A stretch of DNA of 12,431 bases from Succinatimonas sp. UBA7265 (GTDB taxonomy: Bacteria > Pseudomonadota > Gammaproteobacteria > Enterobacterales > Succinivibrionaceae). Position numbers and translations under genes: made by a program. Where the stretch lies: contig DKSD01000026.1 of NCBI GenBank assembly GCA_002473165.1, positions 1 to 12,431 of the forward strand, given 5' to 3'. Below are positions 1-7,745 of this stretch, one piece after another. Each line of letters begins with the position of its first letter. Within the stretch, counting starts at the first letter, position 1. Below the pieces are notes generated by a model. The model was not told where the DNA came from. It searched no databases and saw only the letters and a program-made list of their open reading frames with translations.

Positions 1-54
1 TCTAATGTTACATTGTACTAGTCTGCGAGAATGGAAAAGGCTGAGGCGGAAAAC

Positions 55-702
55 ATGAGACCAGTCACATTTCAAAGCAAAGAAAAGCCGGAGAACCGCT
101 CCCTCAAGCGCGCGCTGCGGGTGGTGCTCACCGGCGGCATCGCCTGCGGCAAAACCGTGATCTCAGACGATTTCGCCGCGCTCGGAGCGCCGGTGTACGA
201 CACGGATCTCATCTCAAGAAAACTCACCGCCCCCAAAAGCCCGCTGCTTGCGGCCATGGCGGCGCGCTTCGGGCAGGACATCATCGCCCCTGACGGGAGC
301 CTGCGGCGCCGCGCCCTCAGGGAGCGGGTGTTCGGGGATCAAAAAGCCCTCGCCGATCTCAATGCGCTCACCCACCCTGCGATCATGAAAGAGCTCATGG
401 ATGAGGCCGCCTGCTGCACCGCGCCCTACTGCATCCTCGCCATCCCTTTGTTTTTTGAATCAGGCAGGAAGGATGTCGCCGATCGGGTGCTTGTGGCCGA
501 CTGCGGCGAAGACGCACAGCTTGAGCGGCTGAAGCAGCGCGACGGCGTCGATGAGGCCGCGGCAAAGAGGATCATCGCCTCACAGACAGATCGGGCGACG
601 CGGCTTGCGGGGGCTGATGACGTCATCAGGACTGACACCCTCACATTGAAGGAAATCAAAGAGGCCGTGATAAAATTGCATAAGTTGTATCTGACCCTGT
701 AA
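55..702 (+). CDS. coaE: dephospho-CoA kinase CoaE
   Basis: Phosphorylates the 3'-hydroxyl of dephospho-CoA with ATP, the last step of coenzyme A synthesis, in the cytosol. Seen: a P-loop GGIACGKT soon after the N-terminus, then the family-typical YDTDLISR stretch, a RRRALRERVF segment, NALTHP and a QRDGV region, in the same order as in E. coli CoaE. Two starts are possible. ATG at 31 gives 223 aa but has no ribosome binding site. ATG at 55 gives 215 aa with GAGG eight bases upstream, so I chose 55. Even then about 24 residues precede the P-loop strand, more than the few in E. coli (206 aa). It is the first gene of the train; zapD follows after 24 bp. The function is safe; the start is uncertain. 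Confidence 0.95.
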   Translation: MRPVTFQSKEKPENRSLKRALRVVLTGGIACGKTVISDDFAALGAPVYDTDLISRKLTAPKSPLLAAMAARFGQDIIAPDGSLRRRALRERVFGDQKALADLNALTHPAIMKELMDEAACCTAPYCILAIPLFFESGRKDVADRVLVADCGEDAQLERLKQRDGVDEAAAKRIIASQTDRATRLAGADDVIRTDTLTLKEIKEAVIKLHKLYLTL

Positions 703-726
703 CGCGCGCGAAACCTCTGCTTTTTT

Positions 727-1476
727 ATGCTCAATTACGATTTTCCCTTAAGCCCGAAAGCCAGGACCTACCTCAAATTCGAAAAGGTTTTCAGCGCCGC
801 CGCGGAAAACAGCCAGGTGGGCACGGTTCCTGAGACCATGTGCCTGCTGCGCTGCATCGTTGACTATCTTGATTTAGTCGACGGCTCAGGCTCCATCAAG
901 GTCGAGGTCTTAAAGGATCTCGAGCGCTGCGACAGCAGGATGCGCGTGTGGCTTCAGGATCCCGAGGCCGACAAGGATTTCGTCGGGCAGCTGCGCGAGC
1001 GCATAGCTGAGGCCCGCAATGTGCTGGACACCTTCACGCGCCAGCGCGTCGTGCTGCAGAGCGATCCCATCATCGAGCTCATAAAGCCGCGCTTCCACAC
1101 GCCCTGCGGCGTCAACTGTTTTGACACGCCGCTGTTCACGTTCTGGCTGCAGCTGCCGCACGAAGAGCGGCTGCGCACGGTCAAAGCCTGGCTGCACGAG
1201 CTTGACTGCCTGAGGATCCCCATCACCACGGTGCTCTACCTGTGGCGCCTGTGCTCCGATCCGCAAAAGCGCGTCGCCGCGCAGGGCTTTTTGCAGGAAA
1301 ACGCCAACAACTGCGATCTCATCTCCATCAGCTACGATCCCGCCTCGGTGCGCGGGTATCCTGTGGTGTCGGGCTTCCAGTCCCGCATCAACATCCATTT
1401 TCTGCCCTATGAGAAAGGCGCCCCGGTCGGAGACATAGACTTTGAGCTTGCCTACATCCGCAGCGATCTCTCCTAA
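727..1476 (+). CDS. zapD: cell division protein ZapD
   Basis: ZapD binds the C-terminal tail of FtsZ and bundles FtsZ filaments at the division ring. The 249-aa product matches the usual length (E. coli 247). Seen: an N-terminal helical part (LSPKARTYLKFEKVF, then the LLRCIVDYLDL and LKDLERC segments) and the diagnostic central stretch around CGVNCFDTPLFTFWLQLP, followed by the beta-rich end with a final DFELAY. The start at 727 has no clear Shine-Dalgarno; a run of T precedes the ATG, so initiation may rely on an unstructured U-rich leader or on reinitiation from coaE 24 bp upstream. The coaE-zapD-yacG order is a conserved gammaproteobacterial block. Confidence 0.94.
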   Translation: MLNYDFPLSPKARTYLKFEKVFSAAAENSQVGTVPETMCLLRCIVDYLDLVDGSGSIKVEVLKDLERCDSRMRVWLQDPEADKDFVGQLRERIAEARNVLDTFTRQRVVLQSDPIIELIKPRFHTPCGVNCFDTPLFTFWLQLPHEERLRTVKAWLHELDCLRIPITTVLYLWRLCSDPQKRVAAQGFLQENANNCDLISISYDPASVRGYPVVSGFQSRINIHFLPYEKGAPVGDIDFELAYIRSDLS

Positions 1477-1491
1477 GGCGTAAGGAAGGCC

Positions 1492-1803
1492 ATGAGTCTT
1501 AAGGATTTGCTCCCGCCGGGTTCACTCGAGGAACTCGAGGCCCGGGTCCATGACAATGTCAGCGCCCCTGAGCGCTCAGGCGGCGAACTCATCATCGCCT
1601 GCCCGGTCTGCGGCAAAAAACACCCCTACCGTTCAAGCGATCCCTTCAGGCCGTTCTGCTCAGAGCGCTGCAAACTGATAGATTTGGGCGAGTGGGCCTC
1701 CGACAACCGCGTCATCGAAGGCGAAGCCCTCGAGGACGACGAGGACGCGGAACTTGCTGACAGCGCGGATTTAAGCGGCAGGAGCGTGCCCTCCGATGAC
1801 TGA
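1492..1803 (+). CDS. yacG: DNA gyrase inhibitor YacG (zinc-binding)
   Basis: YacG is a small zinc protein that in E. coli binds GyrB and inhibits gyrase. Seen: four zinc ligands Cys37, Cys40, Cys56 and Cys60 in CPVC-x15-CSERC, with the signature DPFRPFCSERC and LIDLGEWA. The length is 103 aa against 65 in E. coli. The extra consists of about 34 residues before the zinc ribbon and a strongly acidic tail (EDDEDAE region). The start is supported by AAGGAAGG just upstream of ATG 1492; the leader sits 15 bp after zapD. The last 8 bases (ATGACTGA) also form the start of lptD, so translation of the two is probably coupled. Confidence 0.93.
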   Translation: MSLKDLLPPGSLEELEARVHDNVSAPERSGGELIIACPVCGKKHPYRSSDPFRPFCSERCKLIDLGEWASDNRVIEGEALEDDEDAELADSADLSGRSVPSDD

Positions 1804-4405
1804 GCGCAGATCAACAAAAGCTTTCGCGCCAGGCCGCCTGCGCCGCTGCGCCGTCGCGGCGCTGGCGGCGGCCGTAACGCTGGCCTGTGATCAGGCAGGC
1901 GCCGCCTCCTACAGGATCGTCACCACCAAGGTGCAAAACCAGGCGCCGACGCGCGCTGACAAAGTCACGGCGTTTACCGATCGCACGCTTAAGATCATGG
2001 CGACGAAAGGCTCAGCCCGGTACCTTGAGAACCGCCGCCTTGCCGACAGCTCGACGTTCGCCGCGCGCACCGTGCAGCTGATGAACACCCGCGTCATCCG
2101 CCCCTCGCCGGTGCTGCCCATAGCCCAGCGCGATCTCACCTGCTACTCAGGCGTGCCTTCCTACGCCCCTGATCAGAAAGCGGACACCAACACGACCCCG
2201 GTGACGGTCGAGGCTGACAAAATGCAGGGCGATCTTGCAGACAAGAGCAACGATCTGACCTACACCGGGCGCGTCGTCATCACCCAGGCCGATCGCGTGA
2301 TCAACACCGACAAGGCCCGCTACGATGACAAGTCCCGCAATTTCACCGTAAGCGGCAAGTCCGTGATGCACAGCGGCGAGTACACGGTGCACACCGATGA
2401 AGACGGCGTCTACGGCATAGACAGCCGCGAGGTCGACTTAAAGAACACCCGCTTCCAGTTCAACGGCTCCATGCTGCGCGGCACGGCGGTCGAGCAGCAC
2501 GTCGACAGCGCCAAAAGGCTGCAGACCTACAAGGACGCTGTGCTCACGACCTGCCCTGCCGACTCCTCGGTGTGGACGCTGCACGCCACCACCGTCGAGA
2601 TCGACCGCAACAAGTCATTCGGAGAGGCCTGGAACCCCACGGTGTGGCTCGGGCCCGTGCCGGTGTACTACATGCCCTATGTGAACTTCCCGATCACGAA
2701 CGAGCGCAAGACCGGCCTGCTCTATCCGGCGTTCAGCATCGGCACCGAGCATTTCCGGTACTCCCAGCCCATCTATTTCAATCTCGCGCCCAACTACGAT
2801 CTGACGTTCACCCCGGCGTGGAAAGGCGAACGCCGCTGGCAGTTCACGACGCAGTTCCGCTACCTGCCGCTTAAAAATCTCTCAGGGCAGATCTTCTTCA
2901 ACTACCTGCCAAACGACACGCACTGGACTCCTTACGATCGCACCTCGGATCACAAGCGCTGGTTCCTCAACTGGACGAACTCCATGACGCTCATGGACAA
3001 CGATCTGGTGCTTGGCATGAGCTACCAGCGCGTGCGCCCTGAGGATTACAACTACCTCTCGGATTTAGGCGAGGGCGGGGCGATCACGGACGATCACCTC
3101 ACGCAGACGCTGTCAGCCACTTACGCCAAGCCCAGCTACCGCCTGCGCGCCGAGCTGCGCCGCTACCAGTCGCTGCTGCCTGAGTACGCCGGCGTGTTCC
3201 GCGCCCGCCCGTTCGCGATGCTGCCAAAGCTCTCAGGCGACTGGGGCGGCACGTCAGGGAGGGCTGCTTTGAGCGTCTACGGCGAGACGACCCGCTTCAC
3301 GCTCGAGCCTTTTGACGATTACTCGGAAAAGCAGACCGTGCGCGCCCACTTTGAGCCGCACTTTGAGTACCACCTCTTCGATCAGCGCGGCGCGACGCTC
3401 GACGCCGGCGGCAGGCTGTTCGTGACGCATTACCACCAGGGCAGCCTTGATCACCTGCCCCAGGTCTACCACAGCTATTTCGGCTTTAACGATCTCGATA
3501 AAAGCCGCACCCGCTTCCTCTATGAGCTCGAGATGCGCGGTCGCATGTCCTTTGAGCGCAAGATGCTCGACATGCGCCACACCGAGACTTTAGAGCCTGA
3601 GATCATGTACCAGTACGTGCCCTACCGCGATCAGCGCAACATCGCCATATACGACACGACCGATCACCTGGATGACTACTACTCGCTGTTCTCCTACCGG
3701 CGCTTCAGCGGCATAGACCGCATCGCCGACGTCAACGCCGTGACCGCCGGCGTGACGTCGCGGATCCTCGATCCCCACGATCGCGAAGTGCTCAGGGTGA
3801 TGGCGGCGCAGACCTACTCTTTCGTGCCCTCGCGCGTGACGCTCAACAATTCCGAGGCGCACTCGAAATACCCGCGCTCGCTGCTCACCGGCAGCCTCGA
3901 CGCCAACCCCTGGGACGTGGTAAACATCCACTCGGGCTTTGCCTACAACACCGAGAGCAGCGAATTTAAGAGCTACAACGCCTCGCTCGCCTACAACAGC
4001 GGCGGCACCCGCGTCAACGTGAACTACCGTTTCCTGCGCGACGAGAACTACGATTTTGAAAAGCGCAGGACAGCCGACATCCGCCAGATAGGCGTCGGGC
4101 TGTCCGTGCCGCTGGGTCGCGACTGGCGCTTCACGGCCGCGGCCTACCGCGATCTCGATGTGGGCTACGACATCAACCGCAAGGCCTCGCTCAAATACGA
4201 GGACTGCTGCTGGTCCATAGCTTTCGTCTTTGACGACTACACAAAGATGGACTGGACAAAAGGCGGCCATGTCACCGAGAAAGTCGCGGGCTTGCAGTTT
4301 GAGCTCAAGGGCTTTTACACCTTTACCGTCGACGGCGTCGTCAACCCGACGTCCGTGGACACGCATTACCTGCCGTTTGCGGATCCGACCAACCTCAACC
4401 GCTGA
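1796..4405 (+). CDS. lptD: LPS-assembly outer-membrane protein LptD
   Basis: LptD forms, with LptE, the outer-membrane translocon that places lipopolysaccharide in the outer leaflet. Seen: a signal peptide with RR near residue 16, a hydrophobic stretch at 19-30 and probable cleavage after AGA at 34-36; an OstA/LptA-like beta-jellyroll at about 135-275; then the LptD beta-barrel. Family markers are CYSGVPSY, GPVPVYYMPY, YVPYRDQ (607-613) and VTAGVTSRI. The four disulphide cysteines expected from E. coli are present: Cys116, Cys253 and the adjacent pair Cys804-Cys805. At 869 aa it is longer than E. coli LptD (784). Most of the surplus is an unmatched stretch of about 80 residues between the signal peptide and Cys116. 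GGAG at 1781-1784 serves the start, which overlaps the end of yacG. surA follows after 28 bp, the standard pairing. Confidence 0.96.
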   Translation: MTERRSTKAFAPGRLRRCAVAALAAAVTLACDQAGAASYRIVTTKVQNQAPTRADKVTAFTDRTLKIMATKGSARYLENRRLADSSTFAARTVQLMNTRVIRPSPVLPIAQRDLTCYSGVPSYAPDQKADTNTTPVTVEADKMQGDLADKSNDLTYTGRVVITQADRVINTDKARYDDKSRNFTVSGKSVMHSGEYTVHTDEDGVYGIDSREVDLKNTRFQFNGSMLRGTAVEQHVDSAKRLQTYKDAVLTTCPADSSVWTLHATTVEIDRNKSFGEAWNPTVWLGPVPVYYMPYVNFPITNERKTGLLYPAFSIGTEHFRYSQPIYFNLAPNYDLTFTPAWKGERRWQFTTQFRYLPLKNLSGQIFFNYLPNDTHWTPYDRTSDHKRWFLNWTNSMTLMDNDLVLGMSYQRVRPEDYNYLSDLGEGGAITDDHLTQTLSATYAKPSYRLRAELRRYQSLLPEYAGVFRARPFAMLPKLSGDWGGTSGRAALSVYGETTRFTLEPFDDYSEKQTVRAHFEPHFEYHLFDQRGATLDAGGRLFVTHYHQGSLDHLPQVYHSYFGFNDLDKSRTRFLYELEMRGRMSFERKMLDMRHTETLEPEIMYQYVPYRDQRNIAIYDTTDHLDDYYSLFSYRRFSGIDRIADVNAVTAGVTSRILDPHDREVLRVMAAQTYSFVPSRVTLNNSEAHSKYPRSLLTGSLDANPWDVVNIHSGFAYNTESSEFKSYNASLAYNSGGTRVNVNYRFLRDENYDFEKRRTADIRQIGVGLSVPLGRDWRFTAAAYRDLDVGYDINRKASLKYEDCCWSIAFVFDDYTKMDWTKGGHVTEKVAGLQFELKGFYTFTVDGVVNPTSVDTHYLPFADPTNLNR

Positions 4406-4433
4406 CACGCAGGAGCTACAGGAGACACAAGCA

Positions 4434-5759
4434 ATGGGATTTAAATCAGCGCTCAGGATCGCGGCCGCGGCGGCCGTGTGCTCCTCAGTCCTCGCCTCGG
4501 GCGCCTTCGCCGCCCAGGTGCTCGATCAGAGCGCCGCTGTCGTCAACAACGACATCATCCTTCAAAGCGAGCTCAACGAAGCCACGGCGCGCGTGATCAG
4601 CAACGCCGCCCGCCAGAAGGTGCAGTTAAACGAGATTGACGCCCGCAAGGCCGCCATGGAGCACCTGATCACGACCTCGCTCGTAAACCAGCTGGCCAAA
4701 GCCCGCGGCATCACCATGACGGACATGCAGGCCGATGACGCCTTAAACAAGATGGCCGCCAAGAGCGGCTCGTCGCGCGAGCAGATCCTGAACTCTTTTG
4801 CCCCGGGACAGAGCGACGCGCGCAAACTTGAAGCTTTCAAATCAGAAATGCTCGTGGAGCAGATGCGCCGCGAGAGCATCGGCTCGCGCGTGCACATCTC
4901 AGACTCCGAGATCGATTCTCTGGCAAAACAGCTAAAGCAGCGCGGCAGCATCGAGCCGCGCTACCACATCGGCCAGGTCGTGATCCCGCTGTCCTCGGCC
5001 CCCACCGAGGCTGAGTACAACCGCGCCCAGGCGCAGGCCCGCGAGGCCGCCGCGGCCTTAAAAGGCGGCACGCCGCTGGCCGCCGTGGCCGCTCGCTACG
5101 GCTCAGGCTCGCAAAACGGCGATTTAGGCTATGTGCCCGAGATGCGCGTGCCGCTGCCCTTCGTCCCGGCCCTGATCAAAGCCAAACCCGGCGATGTCAT
5201 CGGGCCGATCCGCTCGCCGGTGGGGCTGCACTTTATCAAGCTCTTTGACGTCTCCCACGATGCCGTCGAGCCCATCAAGACTTACGACTCGGCCCACATC
5301 CTGCTTAAGACCTCTGTCATCCTCTCGGATGACAAGGCCAAAGAAGAGCTTTTGGATCTGCGCTCGCAGATAGAGCGCGGCGAGATCTCTTTTGCCAATG
5401 CGGCGCGCAAGTACTCCGAGGATCAGGGCACGGCTTCCAAGGGCGGCGATCTGGGCTACCAGGATCCCGGCATCTTTGATCCGGGTTTTGCCCAGGCCCT
5501 GGTTGAGCTCAAGCCCGGCCAGATCTCCGATCCGGTGCGCTCCTCTTACGGCTGGCACCTCATACTGCTAAAAGATGTCAAAACGGACGCCAGCTCCGAC
5601 GAAGCCTACCGCAGCCGCGCCCGCAGCATTTTGTTCGAGCGCGCTTTTGAAGAGCAGGCCGGGCTGTGGGAGCGCTCGCTGCGCGACAGCGCCTACGTGC
5701 ACATCACCGATCCGGAGCTGTTAAGCGCCGGGGTGAATCTCGAACACAGCGCCAAATGA
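4434..5759 (+). CDS. surA: periplasmic chaperone / peptidyl-prolyl isomerase SurA
   Basis: SurA escorts unfolded outer-membrane proteins, LptD included, across the periplasm to the BAM complex. The product is 441 aa (E. coli 428). Seen: a signal peptide with cleavage probably after AFA at residue 26; the SurA N-terminal domain, beginning AAVVNNDIILQSEL; and two parvulin (rotamase) domains at about 173-274 and 281-384, each with the GDLGY and final GxHxI/L pattern; then a short C-terminal helix. The frame is open upstream into lptD, but ATG 4434 has AGGAG at 4420-4424 and directly opens a signal peptide, so it is the start. After the stop, rsmA begins within 45 bp; pdxA, which lies between these two genes in E. 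coli, is missing. Confidence 0.96.
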   Translation: MGFKSALRIAAAAAVCSSVLASGAFAAQVLDQSAAVVNNDIILQSELNEATARVISNAARQKVQLNEIDARKAAMEHLITTSLVNQLAKARGITMTDMQADDALNKMAAKSGSSREQILNSFAPGQSDARKLEAFKSEMLVEQMRRESIGSRVHISDSEIDSLAKQLKQRGSIEPRYHIGQVVIPLSSAPTEAEYNRAQAQAREAAAALKGGTPLAAVAARYGSGSQNGDLGYVPEMRVPLPFVPALIKAKPGDVIGPIRSPVGLHFIKLFDVSHDAVEPIKTYDSAHILLKTSVILSDDKAKEELLDLRSQIERGEISFANAARKYSEDQGTASKGGDLGYQDPGIFDPGFAQALVELKPGQISDPVRSSYGWHLILLKDVKTDASSDEAYRSRARSILFERAFEEQAGLWERSLRDSAYVHITDPELLSAGVNLEHSAK

Positions 5760-5763
5760 TCAC

Positions 5764-5789
5764 CGGGCGCCGCAAGGCGCCTGCTTTTT
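5764..5789 (+). terminator. terminator-like hairpin between surA and rsmA
   Basis: An 8-bp stem (5764-5771 with 5776-5783, one G-T pair) closes a GCAA tetraloop, a stable GNRA type, and is followed by C and five T. The shape fits an intrinsic terminator or an attenuator that lowers rsmA-rsmC expression relative to lptD-surA. Because rsmA has no room for its own promoter after it, complete termination is unlikely. It could equally protect the 3' end of processed lptD-surA mRNA. Confidence 0.55.
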
Positions 5790-5803
5790 AAGAAGGAGAG
5801 AGC

Positions 5804-6619
5804 ATGGCTCTGCCGCCGCCGCATCTTAGGGCCCGCAAACGCTTCGGCCAAAACTTCCTGCGCGATGATTACATCATCGCCAAAATCGTTGACGCCATCG
5901 ATCCCAGGCCCGGACAGCACCTTGTGGAGATCGGCCCGGGGCACGCCGCGCTGACCCGCCCGGTGCTTGAGCGCGCCGGCGCGCTCACCGCCATCGAACT
6001 CGACCGCGATCTCGCGGAAATGCTCAGGCATGATCCTTTCTTAAAAGGCCTGACGCTCATAGAGGGCGACGCGCTCAAAGTTGACTACGAGGCGCTGCCG
6101 GGCGCCGGGGAGCTGCGCGTGTTCGGCAACCTCCCCTACAACATCACCTCGCCCATCATCTTTCACCTGCTCGGGCAAAAAGGCATAGCCGACATGCACT
6201 TCATGCTGCAAAAGGAAGTGGTAGAACGCCTGTGCGCCGCCCCGGGCTCGAAGGATTTCGGGCGCCTGACTGTCATGGCGCAGTACCACGCCAAAATCAT
6301 CCCGATGCTTGAGGTGCCAAACACCGCCTTCGTGCCCCGCCCCAAGGTGACATCGGCCGTGGTCAGGCTCATCCCGCGCGGCCTTGACGACGAGGCGCGC
6401 GCCCTCACCCCCTATCTCAACACTGTAACGACAACGGCGTTCTCCGCGCGCCGCAAGACGCTGCGCAACGCGCTGGGCAGACTCTTTGACGCCCGGGAGC
6501 TTTCGGAGCTTAAAGTAAACGATCGCCTGCGCGCCGAGGATCTCAGCGTCGAGGCTTATGTAACCCTGGCCCGGGCTTTAAAGGCAAAGCCGCAGGAGAA
6601 CTCAGAGGAGCAAAACTGA
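5804..6619 (+). CDS. rsmA: 16S rRNA dimethyladenosine transferase RsmA (KsgA)
   Basis: Dimethylates two adjacent adenosines in helix 45 near the 3' end of 16S rRNA (A1518/A1519, E. coli numbering), using S-adenosylmethionine, as a late check on small-subunit assembly. Seen: RKRFGQNFLRD (11-21); the SAM loop GPGHAALT at 44-51; the acidic residue in IELDRD at 64-69; the catalytic motif NLPY at 109-112 within FGNLPYNITSP; ADMHFMLQKEVVERL; and the C-terminal helical domain with FSARRKTLRNALG. The length of 271 aa fits (E. coli 273). AAGGAG at 5793-5798 precedes the ATG by five bases. The stop overlaps the next start as TGATG. Confidence 0.97.
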   Translation: MALPPPHLRARKRFGQNFLRDDYIIAKIVDAIDPRPGQHLVEIGPGHAALTRPVLERAGALTAIELDRDLAEMLRHDPFLKGLTLIEGDALKVDYEALPGAGELRVFGNLPYNITSPIIFHLLGQKGIADMHFMLQKEVVERLCAAPGSKDFGRLTVMAQYHAKIIPMLEVPNTAFVPRPKVTSAVVRLIPRGLDDEARALTPYLNTVTTTAFSARRKTLRNALGRLFDARELSELKVNDRLRAEDLSVEAYVTLARALKAKPQENSEEQN

Positions 6620-7689
6620 TGCAGACACTTGCCTATGAACTGCTCGAGCGCCGCGCAGACGAAGGATTTTTCAATGGCCGCAGCCTCATCATCGCAGGCG
6701 GCGTCGCCGACGAACGCCTCATAAAGCTGGCCCTTTTTGCAGCCAAGGTGCAGATAGTCACCGACAGCCTGCTCACCGCCCGCAAGATGGCGGCCGCCGT
6801 GGGACAGGAGATCGGCGATGCGGCAAGGGCGCGCGTCGATTATAAAGGCGCCACGGTGTTCTTTGACACCGCAGAGCATGCCGCAGGCGAGCTTGAGGAG
6901 GCCGACACGCTGCTGCTGATGCTCGACAAGAGCAAAGCCCAGAGCGCAAAGTGCCTAAAGCTGCTCTCCCGTAAGCTCACAGGCGACAAACTCATCTTAG
7001 CCTGCGGCGAGAACACCGCAGGCGGCCGCAGCGCCGGCACGCTGCTCGCGCCTTTTGGCGAGCCTTACAAAGAGGACTCCCGCCGCAAGTCGACGCTCTT
7101 TGCCGTAAAGCTTGCAAAACCGATCCCCGAATATCAGCCCATGGAGAACATCGAGTGCGATCTCGGCGGACAGACGCTCACGCTCGCCCAGGATGAGGCC
7201 GTGTTCTCCGGGGGCAGGATCGATCCGGGCACGGCGATGCTGCTTGAGTGCTTAAAAGATACAAAGCCCGCGAGCGCGCTAGATTTAGGCTGCGGCTGCG
7301 GCGTCGTCGGGATCACGCTCAAAAAGCTCGGCGCCGCCGAGGTGGTGTCCAGCGACATCAGCGCCGCCGCTTTGGCGCTCACCGGGAAAAACGCCGCGCT
7401 CAACGGCGTGAAACTGCAAGTGCGCGCCGCCGACATGCTCTCTTTTGGCGGCAAATACGATCTCATCGCCGTGAACCCGCCGTTCCACCAGGGGCTGGGC
7501 GTCGAGCGCCAGGGCGCCTTAAACATGATCAAAGAAGCCGGGGCGCACCTGCGCGCAGGCGGGGCGCTGTACCTGGTGGGAAACACTTTCTTAGGCTACG
7601 AGAAATTCTTAAAAGAGAGCTTTAAGAGCGTGGAGTGCTTAAAAAAGAACACCCGCTACCTCGTGTACCGCGCCAGCGATCCTCTCTGA
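6619..7689 (+). CDS. rsmC: 16S rRNA (guanine1207-N2)-methyltransferase RsmC
   Basis: Methylates N2 of G1207 in 16S rRNA. The product is 356 aa (E. coli 343). Like that protein it has two halves: a degenerate N-terminal methyltransferase-like domain (about 1-165, containing ACGENTAGGRSA, cf. VGENRSGVRSA) and an active C-terminal domain. In the latter the SAM loop LDLGCGCG is at 221-228, an acidic residue follows in SSDIS, and the N2-guanine motif NPPFH is at 286-290. The start overlaps the rsmA stop by one base, with GAGGAG at 6605-6610, so the two rRNA methylases are probably translated together. In E. coli rsmC stands apart from rsmA. RlmG is related and would be the main alternative, but the length and order of motifs favour RsmC. 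Confidence 0.9.
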   Translation: MQTLAYELLERRADEGFFNGRSLIIAGGVADERLIKLALFAAKVQIVTDSLLTARKMAAAVGQEIGDAARARVDYKGATVFFDTAEHAAGELEEADTLLLMLDKSKAQSAKCLKLLSRKLTGDKLILACGENTAGGRSAGTLLAPFGEPYKEDSRRKSTLFAVKLAKPIPEYQPMENIECDLGGQTLTLAQDEAVFSGGRIDPGTAMLLECLKDTKPASALDLGCGCGVVGITLKKLGAAEVVSSDISAAALALTGKNAALNGVKLQVRAADMLSFGGKYDLIAVNPPFHQGLGVERQGALNMIKEAGAHLRAGGALYLVGNTFLGYEKFLKESFKSVECLKKNTRYLVYRASDPL

Positions 7690-7698
7690 GCGAGGGCA

Positions 7699-7731
7699 AA
7701 AAAGGCCGCGGCTTTAAACCGCGGCCTTTTT
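7699..7731. terminator. bidirectional intrinsic terminator between rsmC and ldhA
   Basis: A perfect 13-bp stem (7699-7711 with 7719-7731), GGCCGCGG core flanked by A5 on the left and T5 on the right, has a 7-base loop. It therefore presents a U-tract to transcripts from either side. It sits 10 bp after the rsmC stop and 15 bp from the ldhA stop, ending both convergent units. Confidence 0.93.
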
Positions 7732-7745
7732 CGTAAAAGCTCCGG

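Noticed and set aside
31..54. Alternative first ATG of coaE
   Set aside because: No Shine-Dalgarno before it, and it lengthens an already long N-terminus; kept only as a possible alternative in the coaE entry.
910..1398. Antisense open frame (162 codons) opposite zapD
   Set aside because: Shadow of zapD codon use, no ribosome site and no recognisable protein features.
1796..1903. Cys31 of LptD as a lipoprotein lipobox
   Set aside because: The residues before it (T-L-A) lack the usual -3 Leu/Val, and a normal AxA cleavage site follows at 34-36.
3590..4408. Long open frame (272 codons) antisense to lptD
   Set aside because: A GC-rich shadow of lptD codons; its translation is rich in Val, His and Gly with no domain, and lptD is certain.
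4230..4433. Upstream extension of surA overlapping the end of lptD
   Set aside because: The residues are basic and low in complexity, while ATG 4434 has a good ribosome site and opens a signal peptide.
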